From: an uncultured Mailhella sp.
GTDB lineage: Bacteria > Desulfobacterota > Desulfovibrionia > Desulfovibrionales > Desulfovibrionaceae
Direction of reading: 5' to 3'
DNA: 51,171 bases
Assembly (NCBI RefSeq): GCF_947631555.1
Contig: NZ_CANRLT010000007.1
Coordinates: forward strand, 1-51,171
Shown: one piece after another, positions 17,140 through 26,988 of the stretch
How positions within the stretch are numbered: the stretch's first letter is position 1
How the letters are laid out: each line of letters opens with the position of its first letter
Position numbers and translations under genes: made by a program
Notes under the pieces: model-generated
Databases searched by the model: none
What the model saw: only the letters and a program-made list of their open reading frames with translations
What the model was told of the DNA's origin: nothing

Positions 17140-17502
17140 TCAGCGCTGCACCAGGGGCACGACCGGCGCGCCGGGCCGCCGTGTTTCCAGCGCCCGCCCG
17201 GACTCGTGCGCCACGACAATGAGACTGTCCAGCCTGAAGCCTGCGTCCTGAGGCCGCTTTTCAGGGATGAAGACCCGGCAGAACACGTCCACGGGCGTAT
17301 CGGGAGCCGTGCCGAGAAGTGCCGCTTCCCCCTCCCGCAGGGCAAAGAACCAGTTGGGAGCCAGACGCCGCACGTCTCCCAGCAGGAAGCGATCGTCCCC
17401 GCAGAGGAGGATCACCGCCGAGGCTTCGGGACGGCAGCGGACGAGACGGCAGTGTCTTGCGGCCCCGCCGTCAGCGCCGATAAGCAAGATCTCCCGTTCC
17501 AT
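17140..17502 (-). CDS. Small uncharacterised protein overlapping the large dehydrogenase gene
   Basis: 120 residues if started at the ATG at 17502; a GTG at 17526 is an alternative. It opens MEREILLIGADGG and looks like a soluble alpha/beta protein with many arginines; no family is recognised. Its start lies 32 bases inside the 3' end of the giant FAD/Fe-S gene, in another frame, which suggests coupling to that gene. No strong ribosome site. It could be an accessory factor of the dehydrogenase; this is only positional inference. Confidence 0.6.
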   Translation of the reverse strand: MEREILLIGADGGAARHCRLVRCRPEASAVILLCGDDRFLLGDVRRLAPNWFFALREGEAALLGTAPDTPVDVFCRVFIPEKRPQDAGFRLDSLIVVAHESGRALETRRPGAPVVPLVQR

Positions 17503-20500
17503 AGTCCCAAACCGTGCGGACTTCACGCTCTGATACAGCGGTCTTCACAGTTACGCTGTGTACATCCTGACAACCTTCCACCGGTGCCATCGCCGACTTG
17601 AACGCCGTGAGCCAGTCCCTGCCCATGAGCACTTCCGCCAGCCATTCCGAATGATGCAGCACGGGACGGTGGGTATCGATGGCGGAGGTTCCGCCCTGCT
17701 CCTCGAGAACCTCGCCCTTGCCCCGCGCCGGATGTCTGGCGTCCATGCTCATGAGTGTGCGGGCGATGCCAATCTTGCAGGAAGGACAGCTCACAAGTAT
17801 GGGAGCCTCCGGCGCATAGCCCGCAAGAGCTTGCTGAAGCCGGGCACGCTTGCGCTCGCGCAGGACGTTGTAAATTTTCGGGGTAGTGTACGCACCGGTG
17901 CCGGATTCCCCGCAGCAGCCGGTGTTCAGGAGTATGGAGGCTCCGGTGAGGCGTTCCAGAGCGCGGGCGGACTTGCCGCCGTCCTTGGTCGCCTTGACCC
18001 CTGACCACGACGAATGGCACGCGGAATGATAGATGATGCGTTCGTCGCTGAGCGTCTGCCCGTGGGGCAGGCGTTCCACCAGAAGCTGTACAATGTCGCG
18101 ATGATCCAGCACGCTGCCGTCCGCGCCCGTGAGGCCGTGCCGCATGAGGGATTCCCGGCAGGTTCCGCAGGCCGTGACCAGCATCTGGACGTCGAAGCCC
18201 GCTTCGGAAGCGCGTTTGACGGTTTCCGCCAGTGCGTGCCGGTTCCGCTGCAAATTCTCCTCGTACAGATCCGCGCAGCCGGAAGACAGCAGCGGATAGC
18301 CGCAGCACAGATGGCGGCCGGGCATGACCACGGCTATTCCTGCGCGCATGAGCAGAGCCAGCGACGCCAGCGCGATGCGCCGATAGAACAGACCGCCCCC
18401 GCAGCCGGGGAAAAACAGCACGGCGGGCACGCGTTCCCGCAGGACTTCCTTTGGGGAAGCGTCTCCGTTCACGGGCAGAAACATATGGGCCGCGGCGTTC
18501 CGATCCAGGCGCAGGCTTTCGTACATGCTGACCATGCCCAGCCCAGGTCCCTTGCCGGAGAACAGCGGAGAAGCGATGCGCTCCCGCCACACGGCGGGAA
18601 CCAGCGGAACGAGCTGGTTCATCACCTTCTGCCCCAGCGCTGCGGCCTTGGCAAAGGGCGGAAGGCGTCTCGCCGGATCCGAGCTGAGCGCCTTAAGCAC
18701 CTCGGCCTTGACGGGGTGTCCTCCCAGACCTTCCTGTTTCACATAGGCAAGAGAGCTCAGTGCCACAGCGGGAGAGTCGATCTTTACCGGGCACACGGAC
18801 GTGCAGCGCCCGCAGCCGGTGCAGTGCTCCATGAGCGAGCGCAGTTCCTCAAGCTGCTCCGGTTCGGGGCGGCCGCTGGTCATCTGAGAATAGTAGATGG
18901 CCTCGGCGATGGCACCAAGAATCATATTCTTGTTGCGGGGATTGTACTGGAAGGAACGTTCCGGAAAGACCATGGGGCAGACCTGCTTGCACTTGCCGCA
19001 GCGCGTACAGATCTGGACGTTGGACAGCAGTCGGATGAGGCATTCCTTGTCGGGCAGGCCGGACTCGCGGATGTCCGCGATGAGCCGGTTGAACGAAAAG
19101 GTGAAGGGACGCACCGGCAGCCTGCGGGTCACGAGCTTTCCGGGGTTCAGCAGATCCATGGGGTCCACGCCCTGCTTGAACTCGCGGAGCTTCTCCATCT
19201 GCCGGGAATCCAGAAAGGCGACCTTGGTGATGCCTATGCCGTGTTCCCCTGAGACCACGCCGCCCAGTTCCTGCGTCCGGGACATGACGTGCATGGCCGC
19301 CTCCTCGGCCTGCTCCACCATGCGCAGGTCATTGGAATTAACGGGGATGTTCACATGGCAGTTGCCGTCCCCGGCGTGCATGTGGCTGGCCACAACGATG
19401 CGGCTCGCCAGCATGTAGTCGATGATGCCGGCGATGCTCGCTTCCAGTCTCGGAAAGCGCTTCTTCTGTGCTTCCAGCCAGGCGACGGCGCGGTTTTCCA
19501 CGTCGATGTCCATGAGTTCGGGATCAAGGTCGTCCGTCTCGCTGCCTGCCGTGTGTGAAGCAAAGGAAAATTCGGCGTTGAACTCCGGGTCATCCATGGG
19601 GAAGCCCTGAAGCCGCGAAAGCTCCTGAAGTGCATAGCGGTAGGCGGCAGCCGTGGTGATGACGTTCACCCCTTCGAGATAGTGGGCAAAGGCCGGAATG
19701 CTCTTCATGGGCAGCACGACGTCCTCGTTCATCTTGAAGCCTGACGTGCGCCTGGCTATGGCTGAAAGCCGGTGTCTGTCCTCCCAGAACTCGGCGGCTT
19801 CCTTGCCGTCCCGTGCGATGGCCGCGAACACATAGGGGTTGTCCTCGCCGGCAAGCGCGTAAATGGCTTTTACCGTGCTGTCGAGAAGCTCGGCGTCGTT
19901 GCCGTCCACCTGCACGATGATGACGGAAATGGGATCCGTATCGTGGCGATCGGATTTGCGCTGATAGCCTATGGCCTGCACATATTTGGAATTGAACTCT
20001 TCCAGAGCCGAAACGCGCACATCGCCGCCCTCGCCGCGGATGCGGTCGCGCAGTTCCACGACCTTGCCCACAAGCTCGGCGGCGGGAACCATGGAACGCC
20101 CGTAAAATTCCAGCACCATGACCCGCGAAAGCGAAGGCCGGGGATGCAGGGTGAAGGTCGCCTCGGTGACAATGCCGTCAATACCTTCCTTCTGAAGTCC
20201 GGGCAGTCCGCCCAGCAACTTGTTGGTCACATCCTTGCCAAGTCCGGAATGCCGGATGTCCATACCGGTGAGGCGGATACGGCTGCGCACGCCCCCGGAC
20301 AGATCCTTCACCAGAAATTCCACGTCCTCATCGGGAAGAATCTTGTGCCCGGGATGCCCTACACGCTCGATGCGGATGATCTCGCCCGTGGGAGTGACCA
20401 TAGTCCAGGAAAGCAGGTTGTCGATGGTGGTTCCGTACTCGAAGCAGTACGGCCCGCCGGAATTCTCGGCCACGTTGCCGCCGATGGTGGAAGCCGTCTT

Positions 20501-21196
20501 CGAGGCGGGATCCACGGTGAACAGCAGGCCCTGCGAAGCCGCAAAGTCGATGGCGTCCTGAGTGATCACGCCAGCCTGACAGGTCATGGACAGTGCCGCC
20601 CTGTTGATGGAACGCGCCGTCAGGCGGGTGGTGCTCACAATGACGGTACGCCTGCGCGCGGGAACGGCCCCGCCGGTCAGCCCCGAAGCCCCGCCGCGGG
20701 GAACGATGGCGAACTTCATTTCGTTGGCCAGCTTCACCAGCGCACTGATCTGTTCCGGGGTCTCCGGCTCCACCACCAGAAGGGGCAGCTCCATGCGCAG
20801 ATCCGTGGCGTCGGTGGCGGCGGCTACCAGCGCTCCCCGGCGGCGCAGAATGCAGTCATCCGGCATGATGGCGGACAGGCGCTCTTCCAGCTCTTTGCAG
20901 AACAGCTTTTCCGCTTCGTGCGCGCTCCAGAACATGGTGATGCCTTCACTGATGGCCATGGCGTACTGGTGGGCCAGAGACTGGGATTCACTGCTGTAAT
21001 GCGCGGCCACGCTGGCCTTGACGGCGGAATCGGAAATAAAGGGATTGTAGGCGACGAGAAAAAGCTCCTCAGCTATGTCGGCAGCGAGCTTGCGCACACT
21101 CTGAGGCCAGCGGGCGAACTCGTCCAGATTGATTTTGAGAATGCGGTTAACCACATACTCAGGAGAAATGGAAATATGGGGGCCTCGGTAGTTCAT
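17471..21196 (-). CDS. FAD-linked oxidase / 4Fe-4S / CCG-domain dehydrogenase (D-lactate or glycolate type)
   Basis: A 1241-residue single-chain enzyme. Residues about 140-340 are the PCMH FAD-binding domain (RGGASGLTGG at 167-176), then the FAD-linked oxidase C-domain with AHMHAGDGN-type histidines (ASHMHAGDGNCHVNIP). Two [4Fe-4S] motifs follow, CTRCGKCKQVCP near 730 and CTGCGRCTSVCP near 792, then two CCG (heterodisulfide-reductase/GlpC-like) domains near 928-970 and 1040-1100 (NTGCCGESGTG). This layout fuses GlcD and GlcF/GlpC functions and is found in Desulfovibrio lactate oxidation enzymes: it would oxidise a 2-hydroxy acid and pass electrons to a membrane carrier. The ATG at 21196 has AGGAA. 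Exact substrate (D-lactate, glycolate, 2-hydroxyglutarate) not fixed by sequence. Confidence 0.9.
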   Translation of the reverse strand: MNYRGPHISISPEYVVNRILKINLDEFARWPQSVRKLAADIAEELFLVAYNPFISDSAVKASVAAHYSSESQSLAHQYAMAISEGITMFWSAHEAEKLFCKELEERLSAIMPDDCILRRRGALVAAATDATDLRMELPLLVVEPETPEQISALVKLANEMKFAIVPRGGASGLTGGAVPARRRTVIVSTTRLTARSINRAALSMTCQAGVITQDAIDFAASQGLLFTVDPASKTASTIGGNVAENSGGPYCFEYGTTIDNLLSWTMVTPTGEIIRIERVGHPGHKILPDEDVEFLVKDLSGGVRSRIRLTGMDIRHSGLGKDVTNKLLGGLPGLQKEGIDGIVTEATFTLHPRPSLSRVMVLEFYGRSMVPAAELVGKVVELRDRIRGEGGDVRVSALEEFNSKYVQAIGYQRKSDRHDTDPISVIIVQVDGNDAELLDSTVKAIYALAGEDNPYVFAAIARDGKEAAEFWEDRHRLSAIARRTSGFKMNEDVVLPMKSIPAFAHYLEGVNVITTAAAYRYALQELSRLQGFPMDDPEFNAEFSFASHTAGSETDDLDPELMDIDVENRAVAWLEAQKKRFPRLEASIAGIIDYMLASRIVVASHMHAGDGNCHVNIPVNSNDLRMVEQAEEAAMHVMSRTQELGGVVSGEHGIGITKVAFLDSRQMEKLREFKQGVDPMDLLNPGKLVTRRLPVRPFTFSFNRLIADIRESGLPDKECLIRLLSNVQICTRCGKCKQVCPMVFPERSFQYNPRNKNMILGAIAEAIYYSQMTSGRPEPEQLEELRSLMEHCTGCGRCTSVCPVKIDSPAVALSSLAYVKQEGLGGHPVKAEVLKALSSDPARRLPPFAKAAALGQKVMNQLVPLVPAVWRERIASPLFSGKGPGLGMVSMYESLRLDRNAAAHMFLPVNGDASPKEVLRERVPAVLFFPGCGGGLFYRRIALASLALLMRAGIAVVMPGRHLCCGYPLLSSGCADLYEENLQRNRHALAETVKRASEAGFDVQMLVTACGTCRESLMRHGLTGADGSVLDHRDIVQLLVERLPHGQTLSDERIIYHSACHSSWSGVKATKDGGKSARALERLTGASILLNTGCCGESGTGAYTTPKIYNVLRERKRARLQQALAGYAPEAPILVSCPSCKIGIARTLMSMDARHPARGKGEVLEEQGGTSAIDTHRPVLHHSEWLAEVLMGRDWLTAFKSAMAPVEGCQDVHSVTVKTAVSEREVRTVWDYGTGDLAYRR

Positions 21197-21299
21197 GGCA
21201 AATTCCTGAAAAGGCAAGGGCCTCCGCTCTGCCCCCACGCAGGAACGGGATTTCCTCTGCGGCGGGCGGCGGCAGACGGCTCGTGCCGTTCGGACGTGG

Positions 21300-22661
21300 T
21301 CAGGAAAGGATGTTCAGTCGTGAAATGATATTGTTGCGTACCCAGACAGGATCCAGCCATTCCAGCGGCTGTACCGGCACACCGCCCACGAGGACGCCGA
21401 AGTGCAGGTGATCGCCCCCGGCCAGCCCGGTTGTGCCCGTATGCGCGATGATGTCCCCTGCCTTGACCATGTCCCCGACCTTCACCAGATACTCACTGAG
21501 GTGAGAATACTGCGTCATCAGTCCCATGCCATGATCGATGAGGATCATCTGCCCGTGTATGCCCAGATAGTCCACCCAGATCACGCGGCCGCTCTGTGCA
21601 GCGGGGACATCCGCTCTGGCCACGGAAGCGAGATCCAGCCCCATGTGCCGCTGTTCGTCAATCTTCTGACGGTTCCCGTCCACATAGGTGCGAAAGTCGC
21701 CGAAATTGGCCTTGACCGCAGAACGGGGCAGACGCTGAAAACGCCCGCTCCACAGAAAATGATCCGTCACGTTTCCTGGATCGGCGGCCACGGCGAGCAG
21801 CGTCTTGTCGTTGCTTTCGCGCACCCTGCTGTTGGCGCAGAGATACTGTTCCAGGGGCGCAGGCATATCCGGGCAGAGCTGGGCCAGCTCATCGGCCTTG
21901 AAGTTGAGGAAGGACTCCGGAATATTCAGCGTATCAGCGCGGTAATTGCGGCTGCCGGCATGGATGAGGAGACGGCTGGAGGTGACGTTGCCCGCCAGAT
22001 CCTGAGCCATGATTTCCGGACGATACTCGTTCACGGCCATTTCAACGGGAAAGGGGAACAAACAGGCGTAGGAGCCGTTCGCCTGACGATAGCCGGGGAA
22101 GAACAGTTCGCCCAGTCTGACACCGGACTTCGACACGTCCTCAGAGAGCGTGTACACGATGAGTGCGCTGCCGCCGCGGTAGATGGCCGGAGCCCCCGTG
22201 CGGACCGCGATGCGCGGAGGCCGGGAATCGAGAATCAGCTTTCTGGTGAGCGTCGTGGCGTTGCCCTTGCCGAAACCGGCAAAGGAACCGTCCACCGCAC
22301 GCACTTCAAGTTCAAAGGATCCTTCCGGAAGCTGCGTTTCCTTGAGCTGGAAGGAGATCTTCTGCCGCGGCTCGAGTCCGGGAAAATTCTGCCTGAGTAC
22401 ATCCATGGACTTGGCTCCGCGGCGGACAACGACGGACACGCTTTTGACGCCGGACTTGTCGTCCAGTCCGACTTCGACGGTACGAACAAGCCCGATGCGG
22501 TCGCCGGTGAGCGAGAGCGTCACCACGGGTCCGCTGAGATCACGCATCAGAAAATAGGCCCCCGCTCCGGCAGCGGCCAGAATAATCAGCATGGCCATCA
22601 CGGAAAGCCCGGAACCCAGGCTCTTTCCTGAAGAACTATAGGACGATTTTCTTCTCAACAA
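21300..22661 (-). CDS. M23 family zinc metallopeptidase, membrane anchored
   Basis: 453 residues. One membrane helix at about residues 18-40 (SVMAMLIILAAAGAGAYFLM) anchors a long periplasmic region, ending in an LytM/M23 domain: QRHMGLDLAS supplies the first His and Asp, and GGDHLHFGVLVGG the second catalytic pair, so the active site is complete. Such enzymes cut peptidoglycan cross-links, often during division or cell separation. Start is a TTG at 22661 (a second TTG follows) with AAAGGATA upstream; no ATG fits. It is 104 bases upstream of the large dehydrogenase gene on the same strand. Confidence 0.88.
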   Translation of the reverse strand: MLRRKSSYSSSGKSLGSGLSVMAMLIILAAAGAGAYFLMRDLSGPVVTLSLTGDRIGLVRTVEVGLDDKSGVKSVSVVVRRGAKSMDVLRQNFPGLEPRQKISFQLKETQLPEGSFELEVRAVDGSFAGFGKGNATTLTRKLILDSRPPRIAVRTGAPAIYRGGSALIVYTLSEDVSKSGVRLGELFFPGYRQANGSYACLFPFPVEMAVNEYRPEIMAQDLAGNVTSSRLLIHAGSRNYRADTLNIPESFLNFKADELAQLCPDMPAPLEQYLCANSRVRESNDKTLLAVAADPGNVTDHFLWSGRFQRLPRSAVKANFGDFRTYVDGNRQKIDEQRHMGLDLASVARADVPAAQSGRVIWVDYLGIHGQMILIDHGMGLMTQYSHLSEYLVKVGDMVKAGDIIAHTGTTGLAGGDHLHFGVLVGGVPVQPLEWLDPVWVRNNIISRLNILS

Positions 22662-22987
22662 GGAACTATCCTTTGGGCTGGAAGCCCGACTGCTCCGGCC
22701 ACAGCCCGGCCGGGAGTGCGGTGTCAGTTTCGCTCAATCATCCGCATCAAGTCAAGAATATGTTGTGCCATGATTTCCGTCCGGCCGCACCGAGAACGGA
22801 AAGCCTGTTCGGCGTACCAATGAGCTTTTCGGCGTATGCCGGGCTTCTGCGCCGCCGCGCTCAAAAGGGCGATTTCTGCGTCCCCGCCCTTTTCCCGGCT
22901 TTTCCGCCCGGCGGTGTACCTTTCGCCTTGCCGCGAACCTGCTCTTGTGATACCTATGAAAAGGATTTCCGTTCCAGAGAGGCAGGC
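22662..22987. other. Divergent gap between M23 peptidase and pgsA
   Basis: 326 bases. No gene or convincing repeat was found on either strand. It must contain the promoters for both flanking genes; a possible plus-strand pair is TTGCCG with a TACCTA about 17 bases later shortly before pgsA, but this is weak. Confidence 0.4.
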
Positions 22988-23575
22988 ATGAAATTTTTTT
23001 CGGAACTGGTTCACTTCTTCAGAAAAATGGGCTGGGCGAACCGCATCACCATGATGCGCATAGGAGCCGTTGTTCCCATCCTTCTGCTTATCCATTTTCC
23101 CAACGTCTACACCTGCTGGCTTGCCATGATTCTCTTTGCAGCCGCCGCGATCACTGACTTTCTGGACGGCTATATCGCCCGCCGTGAAAAGCAGGTCACG
23201 AACTTTGGCAAGTTTCTCGACCCTCTGGCGGACAAACTGCTCATCTGTTCCATCCTTATTGAAATGGTCGGTCTCGGCTGGGTATCGGCCTGGGTTGTGG
23301 TCATCATCATCGTCCGCGAACTCGCCGTCACTGGTCTGCGCGCCGTGGCCGCGGACAAGGGCGTCATCATCGCCGCAGACTGGTACGGCAAATGGAAAAC
23401 CGGCTTCCAGATCGGCGCCATGATTCCCCTGCTCATCCACTTTCCCTTCCTGGGACTGCCCGTGCATCTCATTGGCTCGATAGTGCTGTATATTGCCCTC
23501 ATCCTCACCATCTTTTCAGGCTGCAACTATTTCTATCTCTTCTACCGCGACTGGCGCAGCAGTCTGGCCGTGTAA
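22988..23575 (+). CDS. pgsA: CDP-diacylglycerol-glycerol-3-phosphate 3-phosphatidyltransferase
   Basis: 195 residues, normal length. The CDP-alcohol phosphatidyltransferase signature D-x2-DG-x2-AR-x8-G-x3-D-x3-D is complete (DFLDGYIARREKQVTNFGKF then LDPLADK). Several membrane helices. It makes phosphatidylglycerophosphate for phosphatidylglycerol and cardiolipin at the inner membrane. Start at 22988 after GAGAGGCAGG; the frame is open back to 22673 but that part does not look like protein of this family. It leads a compact run with ftsB-like and TPR genes. Confidence 0.95.
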   Translation: MKFFSELVHFFRKMGWANRITMMRIGAVVPILLLIHFPNVYTCWLAMILFAAAAITDFLDGYIARREKQVTNFGKFLDPLADKLLICSILIEMVGLGWVSAWVVVIIIVRELAVTGLRAVAADKGVIIAADWYGKWKTGFQIGAMIPLLIHFPFLGLPVHLIGSIVLYIALILTIFSGCNYFYLFYRDWRSSLAV

Positions 23576-23587
23576 ACAGGGCTTCCC

Positions 23588-23932
23588 ATGAGCCGTCCCC
23601 GCCGATCCTACGCCTTTGTCTGGAAAACGCTGCTGCTCATCGTGGCGCTGCTGCTCAACGTCACGCTCTTCAGCCGTATCCTCATGGGTTCATACAACTG
23701 GAAGACTCTCAAGGATCAGAAGGCACAGCTCTCCGAAGAACTGGACAAGCTCAACGCACGGCGCATGGCCCTGAGCCGGGAGATACGGCTGCTCAAGACC
23801 GACCCGGCCTATGTGGAAAAAGTCATCCGCCAGCGTCTCAACTATGTACACAAGAACGAAATCCTCTATCTTTTTGAAAGGGAAAAGCAAAACTCCCTCT
23901 GGAAAGGCACGGAAACGGACGGTAAACCATGA
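23588..23932 (+). CDS. FtsB/DivIC family septum formation protein
   Basis: 114 residues: a short cytosolic tail, one membrane helix (VWKTLLLIVALLLNVTLFS, about 11-30), a leucine/charged coiled coil (LKDQKAQLSEELDKLNARR) and the post-coil segment DPAYVEKVIRQRLNYV, which is the FtsB/DivIC pattern. It is a bitopic divisome protein that bridges FtsQ and FtsL. It lies 12 bases after pgsA and overlaps the next gene by 4 bases (ATGA). Confidence 0.85.
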   Translation: MSRPRRSYAFVWKTLLLIVALLLNVTLFSRILMGSYNWKTLKDQKAQLSEELDKLNARRMALSREIRLLKTDPAYVEKVIRQRLNYVHKNEILYLFEREKQNSLWKGTETDGKP

Positions 23933-24987
23933 AGAACGGCACGACCTGTGATTCTCCTCTGACGGGCGCCTCCCGCCCGGAAAAGGCGCTCTGGTATCAG
24001 GAAGTTCTCTCCCTCGACCCGCAGTCCCGGATCTTCCTTCCCTACGCCCGCTTTCTGGCCGATCTTGATCGCAGGGACGAAGCCATTCAGGCCCTGAAAA
24101 GCGGCCTCGCCATGCATCCCGAATTTCTTGAAGCCCGGCTTCTGCTCATCCAGCTTCTCAACGACGCCGGGGAGGACGAGTCCGCAGGACGGGAAGCTTC
24201 CGGTATCATCGAAGCATTGTCCCACGCTCCCGCGCTGTGGAAACTTTGGAGCCGCAGGCCGGAAGTGCGCCCCGATCAGGCCGCGATGCTGCTCTTCCTC
24301 GGCTCCTGCCTGGTCAAGAACAACCTCGGCCTCGCCGATGTCCTCCACGCGGGACTCGCCGCCCTGTCCGCCGAAGACGCCGCCCCACAGGATACGTCCG
24401 GGGAAAAGGCATCCGGCGTTCCAGAGCCGGAAAAAACATCTTTTAAGAAAAAGGCGTCCCTTTCCCCACAGGATACGCCAGAGTGTAAAAAAGAAGACAC
24501 AGCCGCTGCGGGACACGCCTTCGTCATGACCGAAGATACGCCCTGGTACGGCCTGGATTCTGTCCCCGAAGACGACGAAGTTTTTGACGAAGAACCGTCT
24601 GCAGATACGGAAACCGCTGCGGCACTGCCGGATCTTTCTCCGCTGCTCACGGCTCTTTCCGGGGAAATGTCCGCGGCTGAAGAGCATGCCGCCGGGCCTG
24701 CCCCGCAGCCGGTGCCCCGTGCTTCCGTCAGTGGAAAATGCTCGCTGCATACCCGCTCCATGGCCTCCGTGCTGGAAGAACAGGGTGTATACGCCGAAGC
24801 CGCCAATATTTATCGGGAACTTCTGAAAAACTGCACCAGCGAAGAAGAACGCTCCGAGATTCGGGCCAGGCTGGAGGCTCTCGATGTCCGCTCCGCCAGC
24901 TCAGCGCTGCCGGCGGACGAAGTCTCCGCCATGACGGCCATGCTCGAAGAACTGGCCGTTCGGCTGGAAAACAGAGCCTGCGCCTGA
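23929..24987 (+). CDS. Tetratricopeptide-repeat protein, uncharacterised
   Basis: 352 residues. The N-terminal third contains TPR-like helices (WYQEVLSLDPQSRIFLPYAR, then RRDEAIQALKSGLAMHPEFL), the middle is acidic and low in order, and the C-terminus returns to a TPR-like segment (VLEEQGVYAEAANIYRELLK). No signal peptide. TPR proteins act as scaffolds; here it is translationally coupled to the ftsB-like gene (4-base overlap), so a role in cell-envelope assembly or division is a positional inference. Confidence 0.75.
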   Translation: MKNGTTCDSPLTGASRPEKALWYQEVLSLDPQSRIFLPYARFLADLDRRDEAIQALKSGLAMHPEFLEARLLLIQLLNDAGEDESAGREASGIIEALSHAPALWKLWSRRPEVRPDQAAMLLFLGSCLVKNNLGLADVLHAGLAALSAEDAAPQDTSGEKASGVPEPEKTSFKKKASLSPQDTPECKKEDTAAAGHAFVMTEDTPWYGLDSVPEDDEVFDEEPSADTETAAALPDLSPLLTALSGEMSAAEEHAAGPAPQPVPRASVSGKCSLHTRSMASVLEEQGVYAEAANIYRELLKNCTSEEERSEIRARLEALDVRSASSALPADEVSAMTAMLEELAVRLENRACA

Positions 24988-25006
24988 ACGTGCAGGGGAG
25001 AGAAGC

Positions 25007-25774
25007 ATGTACAGTCTTTTCCGTTTCAGTGCCATGAGTATCCTTGTTATGGCTGTGGTCTCCGTCCTCGGATGCCAGCCCGTACACAACGCCTACAAAA
25101 GCACAAAAGGTTTCTACCACACCTACGTCAACAAACCGGCTTCGCTCGATACCGGAGACCGCACAGTTCTTGAAGACCCGGAACAGCGCCTTGTCCAGCG
25201 GGTCATGACCATCGATGAAGAGCTGTCCAAGCTGGAAAAGGCTCTTGACGCTCTGTCCGCACCGCCGGACATGCAGACCGCAAACGAGCTTCTGCGCCGC
25301 TTCCCGTGGCTGTCCGGACTCGCGCTTGTCGCTCCCGATGGGACGCTGGGAGCCTCCATCCCGCCAACCCCTCTCAAGCAGGTGGACTACACACCCCTGC
25401 TGGAAGCCGCGCCCAAGGCTCTGCCGCGCGATCTGCGCGCTTCCGTACAGGACACGCCTCTCGGCCCGGAAATACTGCTGGCCCGCCCCTTCCTCCAGGC
25501 AGAAACCCTGCAGGTTCTGCTCGTGGCCTCCTTCGACTTTCGGGCGCTCCTTCCCTTCGCCGCATCGCCTGCAGACATGATCGTGCGTTCTCCCGACGTC
25601 CTCATCTGGAGCGGAGATCTCGACTACGCATCCACGCCGCTCGCCTCCGTAGACTGGCCGGAGTACCTGCGCAGCGAGACCGATGGAACACTCTCGAAGG
25701 ATGGGCAGACCATGTTGTGGGTGACCCGATATATCGGCCAGACCCCCCTTGTCTTTGCCGCGTCTATTCGTTAG
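25007..25774 (+). CDS. Lipoprotein, uncharacterised
   Basis: 255 residues. Signal peptide with lipobox VLGC, lipidated Cys at residue 23. The mature part has a coiled-coil-like segment (RVMTIDEELSKLEKALDALS) and a globular region with FPWLSGLALVAPDGTLGAS, reminiscent of Cache/PAS-like ligand domains, but no family is assigned. GGGGAGAG site before ATG. It follows the TPR gene by 19 bases and probably ends that operon. Confidence 0.75.
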   Translation: MYSLFRFSAMSILVMAVVSVLGCQPVHNAYKSTKGFYHTYVNKPASLDTGDRTVLEDPEQRLVQRVMTIDEELSKLEKALDALSAPPDMQTANELLRRFPWLSGLALVAPDGTLGASIPPTPLKQVDYTPLLEAAPKALPRDLRASVQDTPLGPEILLARPFLQAETLQVLLVASFDFRALLPFAASPADMIVRSPDVLIWSGDLDYASTPLASVDWPEYLRSETDGTLSKDGQTMLWVTRYIGQTPLVFAASIR

Positions 25775-25870
25775 GATAGTTGTCATCAGGCCTTATACAT
25801 CTTCAATCCGGCCTTACTCTCCACGCAGGCTGTTCTGCGCGAAAGGAAGAAGGCCCCAAGGAGCTAGGAC

Positions 25871-26878
25871 ATGTCTGAAGTCACAGCTATTGAACACCTT
25901 ATTGCGTCTCAACGCCGCTGGTCCCCTCATGCCACGGGGCAGTTCACATCGCTGATGCATGACCTTATCCTCTCGGCTAAGATCATCTCCAGAAACGTCA
26001 ACCAGGCCGGTCTGGTGGATATTCTGGGTTCTACAGGCTCCATCAACGTGCAGGGTGAACAGGTTCAGAAGCTCGACACCTTTGCCAACAACACGCTCGT
26101 TTACCGCATGCAAAGCTCCGGTGCCGTCTGCGCCGTTGGCTCCGAAGAAATGGCCGAACCGTTCTTCGTGCCGGAAAACGAACCGCACGGGCATTACGTC
26201 ATCTTCTTTGATCCTCTGGACGGTTCCTCCAACATCGATGTGGGCGTGAGCATTGGTACCATCTTCTCCATCTACCGCCGCCCCGATGATGAAAACTACT
26301 GGGAACTCACGCCCGAAGCGCTCATGCGTCCCGGTCTGGAGCAGGTTGCCGCAGGCTACTTCCTCTACGGCTCCTCCACCATGCTGGTCTACTCTACCGG
26401 CCACGGCGTGAACGGCTTCACCCTGGACTCGTCCATCGGGGAATTTCTGCTCACGCATCCCAACATCCAGATTCCCCGGGTGGGCAAGTACTACTCCGCC
26501 AACCACGGCTACTACAAGTACTGGAACGAAGCCGCACAGCAGGCCGTCACTACCTTCTCCCTGCCCGAAAACAGGCCGCCCCGCTCCCTGCGCTATGTGG
26601 GTTCTCTGGTGGCCGACTTCCACCGCACCCTGCTCAAGGGCGGTCTCTTCTTCTATCCCGAAGACAGCAACCACCCGAACGGCAAGCTGCGCCTGATGTA
26701 CGAAGCCTCGCCCATGGCTTTCCTCGCTGAGCAGGCAGGAGGCAAGGCCACGGACGGCAAGATGCGCATCCTTGAAAAGGTGCCGCCTTCCATCCATGTC
26801 CGCACGCCGCTCATCATCGGCTCTGCAGACGATGTGGATCAGGTCATGGAATTCTATCAGGATTCCGGCAGCAACTAA
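25871..26878 (+). CDS. fbp: Fructose-1,6-bisphosphatase class 1
   Basis: 335 residues, full length. Metal and phosphate site [19 protein letters not shown] at residues 114-132 is the class 1 signature; [20 protein letters not shown] near residue 279 is the second conserved block. It hydrolyses fructose-1,6-bisphosphate to fructose-6-phosphate in gluconeogenesis. Start has AAGGAGCTAGG upstream. Followed by a strong terminator. Confidence 0.97.
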   Translation: MSEVTAIEHLIASQRRWSPHATGQFTSLMHDLILSAKIISRNVNQAGLVDILGSTGSINVQGEQVQKLDTFANNTLVYRMQSSGAVCAVGSEEMAEPFFVPENEPHGHYVIFFDPLDGSSNIDVGVSIGTIFSIYRRPDDENYWELTPEALMRPGLEQVAAGYFLYGSSTMLVYSTGHGVNGFTLDSSIGEFLLTHPNIQIPRVGKYYSANHGYYKYWNEAAQQAVTTFSLPENRPPRSLRYVGSLVADFHRTLLKGGLFFYPEDSNHPNGKLRLMYEASPMAFLAEQAGGKATDGKMRILEKVPPSIHVRTPLIIGSADDVDQVMEFYQDSGSN

Positions 26879-26898
26879 CCTTCTTCAACTCTCGGACG

Positions 26899-26941
26899 GG
26901 AGAGGGAACGCCTCTGTCCGGGGCCATTCCCTCTCCTTTTC
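26899..26941 (+). terminator. Rho-independent terminator after fbp
   Basis: GGAGAGGGAA (26899-26908) pairs with TTCCCTCTCC (26927-26936), followed by TTTT. The 18-base loop is long, but the stem is perfect. Confidence 0.75.
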
Positions 26942-26988
26942 TGCGTCCTCGCCCTGCTGCAGGACAAGCCTCGCCTTCGGAATCGCGT

